Shown piece after piece: positions 8,546 through 16,741 of a stretch of 64,000 bases of DNA. This DNA comes from WJKQ01 sp043810515 (GTDB taxonomy: Bacteria; Patescibacteriota; Gracilibacteria; UBA1369; LOWO2-01-FULL-3): NCBI GenBank assembly GCA_043810515.1, contig JBDRNZ010000027.1:3845-67844 (forward strand), given 5' to 3'. The stretch's first letter is position 1. Each line of letters opens with the position of its first letter. Below the pieces are notes generated by a model, which was not told where the DNA came from, ran no database searches, and was given only the letters and a program-made list of their open reading frames with translations. The position numbers and the translations under genes were made by a program.

Positions 8546-10255
8546 TTAACCCTGCTTTAAAAATTTCTTAATCTTCGCGCCTAAGTCCGAAAACTTCACG
8601 ATTTCCGCTTTGTCACTAATTCTTTCCTTCCATTCCGCGCCGTCTTTTTCGAGCGTCCTGCCGCTTATAACAATTCTTAAAGGAACGCCAATAAGATCGG
8701 AATCCTTGAATTTTACGCCGGGGCTTTCATCACGATCGTCATAAAGAACATCAATACATTCTTTTTGCAGTTCAGCATACAATTCATCGGCTTTTTTTGT
8801 GACTTTATCATCATTTCCAAGAGTCACAATATGAATTTGGTAAGGCGCGACTGTCACCGGCCATATAATACCGTTATCGTCGTGGCTCGCTTCAACAACC
8901 GTTCCAAGAAGCCTTGTGTTTCCGATTCCATAGCATCCCATAACGGCGGATTTCAGTTTTCCGTCCTTATCTGCGAATTTAAAGCCAAACGCGTCGCTGA
9001 ATTTCGTGCCGAGTTTGAAAATATTTCCGACCTCGACAGCCTTCAGCTCCTTCAGAGGTTTGCCACATTTTACACACGAAAACCCGCTTTTTACTTCCAC
9101 CAGATCCGTAAAATCCTTCACGATAAAATCCCGTCCGATATTTACATTTACATAATCCTTCGCGTATTCGTTGGCGCCGGTTACGAAATTTTTCACATTT
9201 TTTATGGAATGATCCGCAATAAAAGAAACATTAACACTATCCGGCATATTCACAGGGGAAATATATCCCTGCACGAGCCCCGCTTTTTTTAAACTCTCCG
9301 GAGACGCGGGCCTCAGACGTTTTTTTAAATATTTTTCCAGTTTAACCTCGCTGATATTCAGATCGCCGCGTATCAAAACGCCGAGAAGCCCCCCCTCTTC
9401 AATTTCATAAACAACAGTTTTTAAAATTTTACTTTCCGGAACTTTATGGGCTTTCGCATTATCCTCAACCGAAAAACCTCTCTCAATATCGACTTCTTTG
9501 AGAGGAAGCTCATTTTCCTCTTTTAAATCAGGATCAACAACTTTTCCTTCCGCAATTTCAAGATTTTGCGCGGTATGACAATTTTCACAGATGATAATGG
9601 TATCTTCGCCGTAAGGTGTTACGACTGAAAATTCATGAGAAAATTTATCGCTAAAAGCTCCACCGGAAGCCTCTATAATATGAGCTTCAAGACCACACCG
9701 CGTAAAAACATTCAGATAAGCCTGTTTTACTTTTTCGTAATATTCATCAAGATCGTCTTCCGACGCGTGAAAGCTGTACATATCTTTCATACCGAACTCG
9801 CGTCCGCGTAAAATACCGGATTTCGCGCGAGGCTCGTTTCTGAATTTGGTCTGGATCTGATAAACGCTCAAAGGCAGGTCCTTATAGGATTTAACATTAT
9901 TGCCGACAAGCGGAGTCACAACTTCTTCGTGGCTTGGCCCCAAAACAAATTTCTTACTTCCGGCCTCTGTGCGATACAGCACTCCGTCCATCGTGCGGTT
10001 CCGGCCTGTTTTTTCCCAGAGCTCAAGAGGATGAAGCACAGGCATTATTATTTCCTGCCCTCCGACGGTGTCCATTTCCTCTCTTATAATATTGTCGATT
10101 TTATGCATAACTCTGCGCCCAAGCGGAAGAATGCTGTAAATCCCAGCTGCCACCATTTCTATAAAACCGGCCTGCGTAAGCAGTTTTGCATTAATGCTTT
10201 TGGCGTCCACCGGCGCATTGTGCCGCGTTTTTCCGAAAAGTTTTGAATATCGCAT
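8546..10255 (-). CDS. proS: Prolyl-tRNA synthetase, bacterial type
   Basis: Class II synthetase of 569 residues. Motif 2 region: FRNEPRAKSGILRGREFGMKD. An editing (INS/YbaK-like) insertion spans about residues 225-395 and includes VYEIEEGGLLGVLIRGD. CYGIGNTRLLG is motif 3-like, followed by an anticodon-binding domain starting near VAPYQIHIV. A CxxC pair (SCVKCGKPL) is present. It charges tRNA-Pro. It sits in the middle of the dTDP-sugar genes, unusual for an informational gene. Confidence 0.95.
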   Translation of the reverse strand: MRYSKLFGKTRHNAPVDAKSINAKLLTQAGFIEMVAAGIYSILPLGRRVMHKIDNIIREEMDTVGGQEIIMPVLHPLELWEKTGRNRTMDGVLYRTEAGSKKFVLGPSHEEVVTPLVGNNVKSYKDLPLSVYQIQTKFRNEPRAKSGILRGREFGMKDMYSFHASEDDLDEYYEKVKQAYLNVFTRCGLEAHIIEASGGAFSDKFSHEFSVVTPYGEDTIIICENCHTAQNLEIAEGKVVDPDLKEENELPLKEVDIERGFSVEDNAKAHKVPESKILKTVVYEIEEGGLLGVLIRGDLNISEVKLEKYLKKRLRPASPESLKKAGLVQGYISPVNMPDSVNVSFIADHSIKNVKNFVTGANEYAKDYVNVNIGRDFIVKDFTDLVEVKSGFSCVKCGKPLKELKAVEVGNIFKLGTKFSDAFGFKFADKDGKLKSAVMGCYGIGNTRLLGTVVEASHDDNGIIWPVTVAPYQIHIVTLGNDDKVTKKADELYAELQKECIDVLYDDRDESPGVKFKDSDLIGVPLRIVISGRTLEKDGAEWKERISDKAEIVKFSDLGAKIKKFLKQG

Positions 10256-10314
10256 ATATTTTCAAAAATTCTCAACAAATATAGCTGGGAATGGGAAAAA
10301 ATAAAAGTTAAACT

Positions 10315-11349
10315 CTACACTCTGCTCGCCGCAAGTGGCGTTTTGCTGACTTTCTGATGCTGCCTTTCTTCCATTTTATCGATCAGTTTCTTCCACCATT
10401 CCTTATGGGTTTCGTACCAGTCGAAAGTTTTCGCAATCCCTTCCTCAAAATTAACCGATGGTTTCCATCCAAGCTCCTTCTGTAATTTTCCCGAATCAAT
10501 CGCGTATCTTCGGTCATGCGCCAGCCTGTCGTCAACAAAAGTCATCAGACTTTCGTCTTTTCCGAGAAATTCCAGCAAAAACCGTGTTATTTCAAGATTT
10601 GTTTTTTCATTATTTCCGCCGACATTGTAAACATCGCCGATTCGCCCTTTATCAAGAATCATGTCGATTGCCCTGCAGTGATCAATCACATAAAGCCAGT
10701 CACGGACGTTTTTGCCGTCGCCATAAATTGGAACGGGTTTGTTTTCCGAAATTAGCCTGAAAAAATAGGGGATTAGTTTTTCCGGGAATTGATACGGCCC
10801 GTAATTATTACTGCAACGACTTATGGTCACGCCCATCTGATAAGTTTCAAAATAACTCTTAACGAGAAGGTCCGCGGACGCTTTTGAGGCCGCGTACGGA
10901 CAATTCGGACTTAGAGGGGTACTTTCAATAAAGAAATCCCTGGAATCGGTGCCCAGGTCGCCGTAAACTTCATCCGTTGAGACCTGATGATACCTCTTTA
11001 CACCTGTATTTTTGGAAGCTTCCAATAAATTGTGGCTTCCAACGATATTTGTCATCACGAATATGCTCGGAGTCGCAATACTTCTGTCCACATGAGTCTC
11101 GGCCGCGAAATTCACAACCGCATCAAATTTTTCATTTTCAAAAAGATCCTCCACGAATTTCTTATCAGCGATATCGCCCTGAACGAAACGAAACCTTTCA
11201 TGCGGAAGCATATCCGACAGATTGTCCAGATTGCCGGCGTAAGTCAGTTTGTCCAGAATATAAATCTCGTCCTCCGGATATTTTTCGAATCGAAAGTGGG
11301 CGTAATTGCTCCCGATAAAACCGGCTCCGCCTGTTATCAATATTTTCAT
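10315..11349 (-). CDS. rfbB: dTDP-glucose 4,6-dehydratase
   Basis: Converts dTDP-glucose to dTDP-4-keto-6-deoxyglucose. The 344-residue extended SDR has ITGGAGFIGSNYAH (NAD-binding loop), NFAAETHVDRSI, the active-site STDEVYGDLG with conserved Asp-Glu, and CPYAASKASADLL with the YxxxK pair. RCSNNYGPYQFPEKLIP and NVRDWLYVIDHCRAI are also typical. The start overlaps the upstream cupin gene by 4 bases, so translation is probably coupled. Confidence 0.95.
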   Translation of the reverse strand: MKILITGGAGFIGSNYAHFRFEKYPEDEIYILDKLTYAGNLDNLSDMLPHERFRFVQGDIADKKFVEDLFENEKFDAVVNFAAETHVDRSIATPSIFVMTNIVGSHNLLEASKNTGVKRYHQVSTDEVYGDLGTDSRDFFIESTPLSPNCPYAASKASADLLVKSYFETYQMGVTISRCSNNYGPYQFPEKLIPYFFRLISENKPVPIYGDGKNVRDWLYVIDHCRAIDMILDKGRIGDVYNVGGNNEKTNLEITRFLLEFLGKDESLMTFVDDRLAHDRRYAIDSGKLQKELGWKPSVNFEEGIAKTFDWYETHKEWWKKLIDKMEERQHQKVSKTPLAASRV

Positions 11350-11744
11350 GCTTCTTTGTTAACTTCTTTTATAAATTCGTCCAGATCATAAATGTAATCA
11401 TTGGGATCGTAATTTACAGAAGAAATGGCCAAAAGTACAGCGTCAGGCGAAAAATCATAAAAATCCCTATAGCACATTTCCTCCATCAAAATAGCATCAC
11501 CCGGACCGGTCATCTCAAACTCTTCCCATTTTTTTCCGTCATGAAACCGCGCTTTTACACTCCCTTTCTGACATACATACATTTTTTTTTCATGCCTGAC
11601 AGCGTGGCCTCCGCGCGGACGGCTCACATCCGTCAGATAATAAACGCGCTTAACCGGCCACTCAAAATAATCCTTGAGCTCTATGGCGGTAAGAACACCG
11701 CGCTCATCTTTAAAAGAGTTCAATTTAACCGCTTTCAGCTTCAT
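11346..11744 (-). CDS. Sugar-nucleotide 3,4-ketoisomerase-like cupin (FdtA/QdtA family)
   Basis: A 132-residue single-domain cupin: DERGVLTAIEL, KRVYYLTDVSRPRGGHAVRHEKK, VCQKGSVKARFHDG and the C-terminal DYIYDLDEFI match the FdtA/QdtA/WxcM family. These enzymes isomerise dTDP-4-keto-6-deoxyglucose to the 3-keto form for amino-deoxysugar synthesis. The family usually shows two His in GGHAH(R/K); here the second is Val (GGHAVR), so the isomerase activity or sugar specificity may differ. It overlaps rfbB by 4 bases and lies 6 bases after infB. Confidence 0.82.
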   Translation of the reverse strand: MKLKAVKLNSFKDERGVLTAIELKDYFEWPVKRVYYLTDVSRPRGGHAVRHEKKMYVCQKGSVKARFHDGKKWEEFEMTGPGDAILMEEMCYRDFYDFSPDAVLLAISSVNYDPNDYIYDLDEFIKEVNKEA

Positions 11745-11750
11745 AAATTT

Positions 11751-13862
11751 TTAAGTGAGAGTTCTGCGTTTTTCGACTTCTTTATAAATTTCAAGAATGT
11801 CACCATCCTCAAGTTTTACATCTCCGCTGAACTTAATTCCGCAGTCATTGCCTTCCCCGATTTCCTTCACAACTTCATCAACCTTTCTAAGTGATTCAAT
11901 CATGCCTTCTCCAGCAATATTATCTTCATCAGTGGCATTTTTTCCTCTGATCACCGTAATTTTTCCCTTATTTTCAATTTTTCCGCTCAAAACTTTGCAG
12001 CCTATGATCATATCTTTTTTCTTTGTGAGGAATATTTGTTTTACGGAAGCTCTGCCTATAACTACTCTTTCGATTTCCGGCTCAAGAAGTCCGCTCAAAA
12101 TTTTCTTTATATCTCCCAGAAGATCGTAAATAACGCTGTACATTCGAACTTCCACTCCTTCGCGGTCAGCTGTTTTTTTGACATGAGGCGAATCAAAATC
12201 ACTATGAAAAGCGACGACCATCCCGCCGCTTGCTGCAGCCATCATTATGTCAGACCTCGTTACAGAGCCGGCTCCGCTGTGTATTACCTTGACGGCAACC
12301 TCCTCATCCTTGATTTTTAAAATTGACTGTTTTATGGCTTCAAGAGAACCTTTAGTATCGGCTTTTACCACAAGTTTCAGAATTTTGTCGGATTTTACGT
12401 TCGAAATAATCTGGTTTATGCCACTCATCTTCTCTTCGTTTTCTTTTTTTGAAATAAGATGGATCTCTTCGGCTTTGTTTTTTGCGGTTTTTTCATCTTT
12501 GACAACCTGGAGAATATCACCGCTTTTCGGAGTTGCATGAAGCCCTGCGATAAGAACGGGCATGGAAGGTCCGGCCGTGTGTATAGAATTACCAGTATAA
12601 TCTTTCATCAGCTTTATGCGGCCGTAAGTATTCCCAACTATTATGTTATCCATAATTTTTAAAGTGCCGGTATTTATAAGGACAGTCGCAACCGGTCCGA
12701 GATTAGGATCAAGATTAGCTTCTATAACGGTGCCGACGGCTTCTCGATCAGGATTTGCTTTAAAGCCCTCGATTTCAGCAGTCAGAAGAATCATGTCCAG
12801 CAGGTCCTCAATACCCTGGCCGGTAAGAGCGGAAACAGAAACAACAATAGTTTTGCCGCCCCAATCTTCAGGCTGCAGACCTTGTTCGGTCAGTTCGCCC
12901 TTTACTTTGTCGGGATTTGCTCCGGGTTTATCTATTTTATTAAGAGCCACGATGATAGGAACACCTGCTTCCTTCGCATGATTTATAGCTTCAACGGTTT
13001 GCGGTTTTATACCTTCGTCAGCTGCCACGACCAGAATAGCGATATCGGTTGCTTTCGCGCCTCGCGCACGCATGGAGGTAAAGGCTTCATGGCCGGGAGT
13101 GTCGAGAAAGGTTATAAGTTTGCCTTTCTTTTGAACCTGATAGGCTCCAATGTGCTGGGTTATACCACCGGATTCCTGCGCAACAATATTTGTCTCGCGT
13201 ATTGCATCAAGAAGCTTTGTTTTTCCATGATCTACATGTCCCATAACGCAAACAACCGGGGGTCTTTCTTTGAGAAGATTTTTATCGTCCTCAGAGAGAA
13301 GTTTTGAAATGTCGCCCGTCATAAATTCCTCGGCACCCGCAACGGACCTTATCCTTTTTATTTTTACACCCATATCGTCCGCGATAATCTGCGCCGTATC
13401 AAAATCGATCTGTTGATTGATATTTGCAAGAATGCCATTTTTCATCAATTCTCCGATGATTTTCGCAATTTTTATGCCGGTTTTTTCCGCGAATTCCTTC
13501 ACGGTAATGGTATCGGGAATATCAATGGCCTTGCTATAATCAACCTGAACAGATACCTGTGTTTTTATTTCTTCTTTTTTTGCATCTTTCCCGGCAGTTT
13601 TTTTCCTCTGGCTTTTGATAATTTCTCGTTCGCGTTCCTTTGCTATAAGTTCATCGTATATTTCCGCAACATCACCTCCTGATGAGGATTCGCCGTCTTC
13701 GGCGTCATCCTTCCCGAGTTCATCAAGAACCAGTTCAGCGATTTCGTCGTCAATAACGCGGGATCTTGGCGAAATTTCAAAGCCAAGCTCTTTTAATTTT
13801 TCTTTAAGATCTTTTAACGACAGATCGAGTTTTTCGGCCAAATCGGCCAGTTTCGTTGACAT
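11751..13862 (-). CDS. infB: Translation initiation factor IF-2
   Basis: GTPase that brings initiator tRNA to the 30S subunit. The 703-residue protein has an N-terminal helical IF2_N-like segment, a second IF2_N domain near residues 110-170 (ITVKEFAEKTGIKIAKII), then the G domain. G1 is VMGHVDHGKTKLLDAI, G2 region GGITQHIGAYQV, G3 DTPGHEAF, G4 ALNKIDKP. Domains II-IV follow, ending in a region with KVLSGKIENKGKITVIRG. The head of a seven-gene minus-strand operon running to 6006. No SD precedes the ATG. Confidence 0.96.
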   Translation of the reverse strand: MSTKLADLAEKLDLSLKDLKEKLKELGFEISPRSRVIDDEIAELVLDELGKDDAEDGESSSGGDVAEIYDELIAKEREREIIKSQRKKTAGKDAKKEEIKTQVSVQVDYSKAIDIPDTITVKEFAEKTGIKIAKIIGELMKNGILANINQQIDFDTAQIIADDMGVKIKRIRSVAGAEEFMTGDISKLLSEDDKNLLKERPPVVCVMGHVDHGKTKLLDAIRETNIVAQESGGITQHIGAYQVQKKGKLITFLDTPGHEAFTSMRARGAKATDIAILVVAADEGIKPQTVEAINHAKEAGVPIIVALNKIDKPGANPDKVKGELTEQGLQPEDWGGKTIVVSVSALTGQGIEDLLDMILLTAEIEGFKANPDREAVGTVIEANLDPNLGPVATVLINTGTLKIMDNIIVGNTYGRIKLMKDYTGNSIHTAGPSMPVLIAGLHATPKSGDILQVVKDEKTAKNKAEEIHLISKKENEEKMSGINQIISNVKSDKILKLVVKADTKGSLEAIKQSILKIKDEEVAVKVIHSGAGSVTRSDIMMAAASGGMVVAFHSDFDSPHVKKTADREGVEVRMYSVIYDLLGDIKKILSGLLEPEIERVVIGRASVKQIFLTKKKDMIIGCKVLSGKIENKGKITVIRGKNATDEDNIAGEGMIESLRKVDEVVKEIGEGNDCGIKFSGDVKLEDGDILEIYKEVEKRRTLT

Positions 13863-13956
13863 AAATTATCGGCACAATAAAAAACAGTGACAGTCTACGT
13901 AAAAAGCAACTCAAAGTAAAGTCGACTCAAGAATGATTTTGTGCTAATTTTCACTC

Positions 13957-15051
13957 ATGCAGACTCTTATAGTAATAATCGGGCTGGCAATCCTCTCGCT
14001 AATTGCTTTCGCGATTTATAAAATGAGAGAGCTTAAAAAACCGGAGGATCAAAAGCTCTTTTTTGAATATATCGAGTCACTTAGAAAAGAGCTCAGAGAT
14101 TCCACGGCCGAAAGCAGAAAGGAAACCGCTCTGCGTCTCGACAAGATACACGAAAGGTTGGCGAAAGGCCTTGAGCATTCTTCCGAAACCCTTCAGCGCC
14201 AGTTCGGACAGAGCTCCAAACTCATACAGGAAGTCACAGAAAAACTCACAAAACTTGACGAGACAAATAAACAGGTTCTCGGTTTTTCGGAAAAAATGCA
14301 AAACCTCGAAGATATACTTAAAAATCCGAAGCAAAGAGGAATTTTGGGGGAATATTTTTTGGAAACATTACTTGGCCACGTTCTCCAGCCGAATCAGTAC
14401 AAAATGCAGTACGAATTTAGAAATAAGGAAATTGTCGATGCTGTGATTTTCTTTAAAGACAAGCTCATCCCGATCGACGCGAAATTTTCTTTAGAAAAAT
14501 ACAACAAAATAATGCAGGAAAAATCCAAAGTACATCGCGAAAAACTGGAAAAAGAATTTAAAATGGACATAAAAAACAGAATCGACGAAACGGCCAAGTA
14601 CATAAGGCCGGACGAAAATACTACGGATTTCGCTTTTATGTTTATACCCGCCGAGGGAATTTATTACAATCTGCTGATTTACAAAGTTGGATCACTCGAT
14701 ATCAACGCAAACGATCTCATCGAATATGCTTTTAAAAAACACGTGATCATAGTTTCGCCGACATCGTTTTTTGCATATCTTGAAACGGTTTTGCAGGGCC
14801 TGAAAGCTCTGAAAATGGAGGAGTCGGTAAAGGAAATAATAAAAAAAGTGGGACAGCTCGGAGGCCATATGCAAAGCTACGAGACGTACCTTAAAAAAAT
14901 GGGCTCAAGCCTTGGCACAACCGTAAACATGTACAATTCCGCATACAAAGAATTCGGAAAAATCGATAAAGACGTGTACAAAATTACCGAAGGAGGCGAA
15001 GGCGGAAAGGCGGCTGCGATTTTTATAGACAAACCGGTAGCCGAAGACTAA
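13957..15051 (+). CDS. rmuC: RmuC-family DNA recombination protein
   Basis: The 364-residue protein has an N-terminal hydrophobic helix (LIVIIGLAILSLIAFAIY), a coiled coil to about residue 115, then the RmuC nuclease-like domain: NPKQRGILGEYFLETLL, VDAVIFFKDKLIPIDAKFSLE and VIIVSPTSFFAYLETV. RmuC is linked to limiting inversions and processing recombination ends. Divergent from infB with a 94-base shared upstream region. CARDB and GDPD genes follow on the same strand. Confidence 0.92.
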   Translation: MQTLIVIIGLAILSLIAFAIYKMRELKKPEDQKLFFEYIESLRKELRDSTAESRKETALRLDKIHERLAKGLEHSSETLQRQFGQSSKLIQEVTEKLTKLDETNKQVLGFSEKMQNLEDILKNPKQRGILGEYFLETLLGHVLQPNQYKMQYEFRNKEIVDAVIFFKDKLIPIDAKFSLEKYNKIMQEKSKVHREKLEKEFKMDIKNRIDETAKYIRPDENTTDFAFMFIPAEGIYYNLLIYKVGSLDINANDLIEYAFKKHVIIVSPTSFFAYLETVLQGLKALKMEESVKEIIKKVGQLGGHMQSYETYLKKMGSSLGTTVNMYNSAYKEFGKIDKDVYKITEGGEGGKAAAIFIDKPVAED

Positions 15052-15078
15052 AATACATCAAAAATAACCACATAAAAA

Positions 15079-15558
15079 ATGGGAGTAAGAACAAAAACTT
15101 TGGTAGCGGTTCTGATGGTCGGGGCGGTCATTGGAATTGTGATTTTGCAGGTTGAAAACAAAGGGCTTTTCAAAGGACAGATTCTTGAGGGGCCTTCCGA
15201 CGAAACCGCGGTCACGGCAGGAGAATTGCCGGATTTGAGACCGAAACTCGAAGTGCTCGCACCTGAAACCGCGGGCGGCGATATCATCGCAAAAACAACA
15301 ATAGAAAACATCGGCGCGGGATCGGTTATCGGAGGACAGCCCTTTAGATATGCAATATATATAAACGACACGGAAGTTTTTTCAAATAGCGACTCCTACA
15401 GCGCTCTTGATCCCGGCGATTCATTCACATTTAAGTATCCGATTCCGCGGACAATTTACAACTATGGCAACAGCGGAACGGTATCGGTCATCCTGGACAC
15501 AGATAAATCCATAAAAGAAAGCGATGAATCAAACAACACAGTCGAAGTCCAATACTGA
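15079..15558 (+). CDS. Membrane-anchored CARDB-domain protein
   Basis: 159 residues: an N-terminal membrane helix or uncleaved signal anchor (LVAVLMVGAVIGIVIL), a short linker, then one CARDB immunoglobulin-like adhesion domain (LPDLRPKLEVL ... IENIGAG ... LDPGDSFTFKY ... LDTDKSIKESDESNNTVEV). The terminal DESNNT motif is typical of CARDB. Probably displayed outside the membrane. The next gene starts inside its last 35 bases in another frame. Confidence 0.82.
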   Translation: MGVRTKTLVAVLMVGAVIGIVILQVENKGLFKGQILEGPSDETAVTAGELPDLRPKLEVLAPETAGGDIIAKTTIENIGAGSVIGGQPFRYAIYINDTEVFSNSDSYSALDPGDSFTFKYPIPRTIYNYGNSGTVSVILDTDKSIKESDESNNTVEVQY

Positions 15559-16741
15559 TGATCCCGACAAAGAAAATCTCTCCGCCAAACCACAGCCTGC
15601 GCAGTCGGACATTTTGAGCGAGGAAAGAGCAGGTCTTAAGGCAAAAGTCGACGTCAGCAGAGAAACCCATGAAGAACTTGAAAAGAGCAGAATAACAGGT
15701 TTTTTTGAAGGAATTTTTGGCAAAAACAGGGTCTCGAAATTCCTGGCCGGAGTCACAGGCTTTATTGCCTCAAAACTGGGACTCGGCAAGAAAGAGATTC
15801 CCTGGAAAGAATTTGAAAAGAAAATAGACTCGGAGAGATCTTCCGCGGAGGGTGGACCTCTTGATATTGAAAAATACATAGTCGCCCACAGAGCTCTCGG
15901 CTACGGAAGACACAAACAAAATTCTCTCTCTGCGATTCTCTCTGCAATAGACGGCGGCGAGGACCAGCTTGAAATTGATTTGAGAAGAGGCACTGACGGC
16001 AAAATATATCTGTCGCATGATCCAATCGAAAACGAAAAAAATCCTTCCGGTAAACTGACTGCCGTACGCGAGGCACTTGAAGCCGCGGCATCCAATAAAG
16101 AACAGGATGTCGCGTTTTTTCTGGACGTAAAGGAAAAGGGGATAATGGAGGAGGTTGATAATATGATTGCTGAAATTGACGCAAAAAACAGCGGAAGGGA
16201 GGGATACATTCCTCTTGCAAAAAGAAATATTGTCATGAGTTTTGATCCGGAAATCCTGAAAAACGCTCATGAAAAAAACTCTGATCGCCCTCTGATGTTC
16301 AGTTATTTTCCGGTGGCTAAGCTCCAGACAGCTTCCGAGGCTAAATCTCAGGGAAATATTTTCGGAATATTAAAAAGGCGCGACCTCAAAAAAATATGCG
16401 GCTCAATCGACTCACTTACCGGCGGCCATCTGGAAAAGGATTTTGAAGGATTTTCGGTCAAGGTCGGCGGTAAAAAAATGTCTGATGATAAGGAGGAAAA
16501 CAAAAGCGCCATCCATATAGAAAGCGAACTTCCGGACGAAAAAATCCTGAAAATGATAAGGGAATCAAACGGATATATTTGCGTGCCATTCACACTTGTA
16601 ACGCCGGATATTATCAAACATGCCCACGAGTCACGAGTAAAAGTGGCAGTGTGGGGAGCGGAGGGAATAGAAATTCAGCAGGCCATCGTGAATCAGGTGG
16701 ATTTGATCATAAGCGATAAGCCGGACGTTATAAAAAGCTAA
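15524..16741 (+). CDS. Glycerophosphodiester phosphodiesterase-like protein
   Basis: The 405-residue protein has a polar N-terminal ~115 residues (with an amphipathic GFFEGIFGKNRVSKFLAG region and no clear signal peptide). A GDPD-type TIM barrel follows: IVAHRALGYGRHKQNSL (HR), QLEIDLRRGTDGKIYLSHDP (the E-D pair and HD) and a late VAVWGAEG. These match the catalytic His/Glu/Asp set of GDPDs, which hydrolyse glycerophosphodiesters; the true substrate is unknown. The start overlaps the CARDB gene; its TAA overlaps the stop of convergent uvrD. Confidence 0.8.
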   Translation: MNQTTQSKSNTDDPDKENLSAKPQPAQSDILSEERAGLKAKVDVSRETHEELEKSRITGFFEGIFGKNRVSKFLAGVTGFIASKLGLGKKEIPWKEFEKKIDSERSSAEGGPLDIEKYIVAHRALGYGRHKQNSLSAILSAIDGGEDQLEIDLRRGTDGKIYLSHDPIENEKNPSGKLTAVREALEAAASNKEQDVAFFLDVKEKGIMEEVDNMIAEIDAKNSGREGYIPLAKRNIVMSFDPEILKNAHEKNSDRPLMFSYFPVAKLQTASEAKSQGNIFGILKRRDLKKICGSIDSLTGGHLEKDFEGFSVKVGGKKMSDDKEENKSAIHIESELPDEKILKMIRESNGYICVPFTLVTPDIIKHAHESRVKVAVWGAEGIEIQQAIVNQVDLIISDKPDVIKS

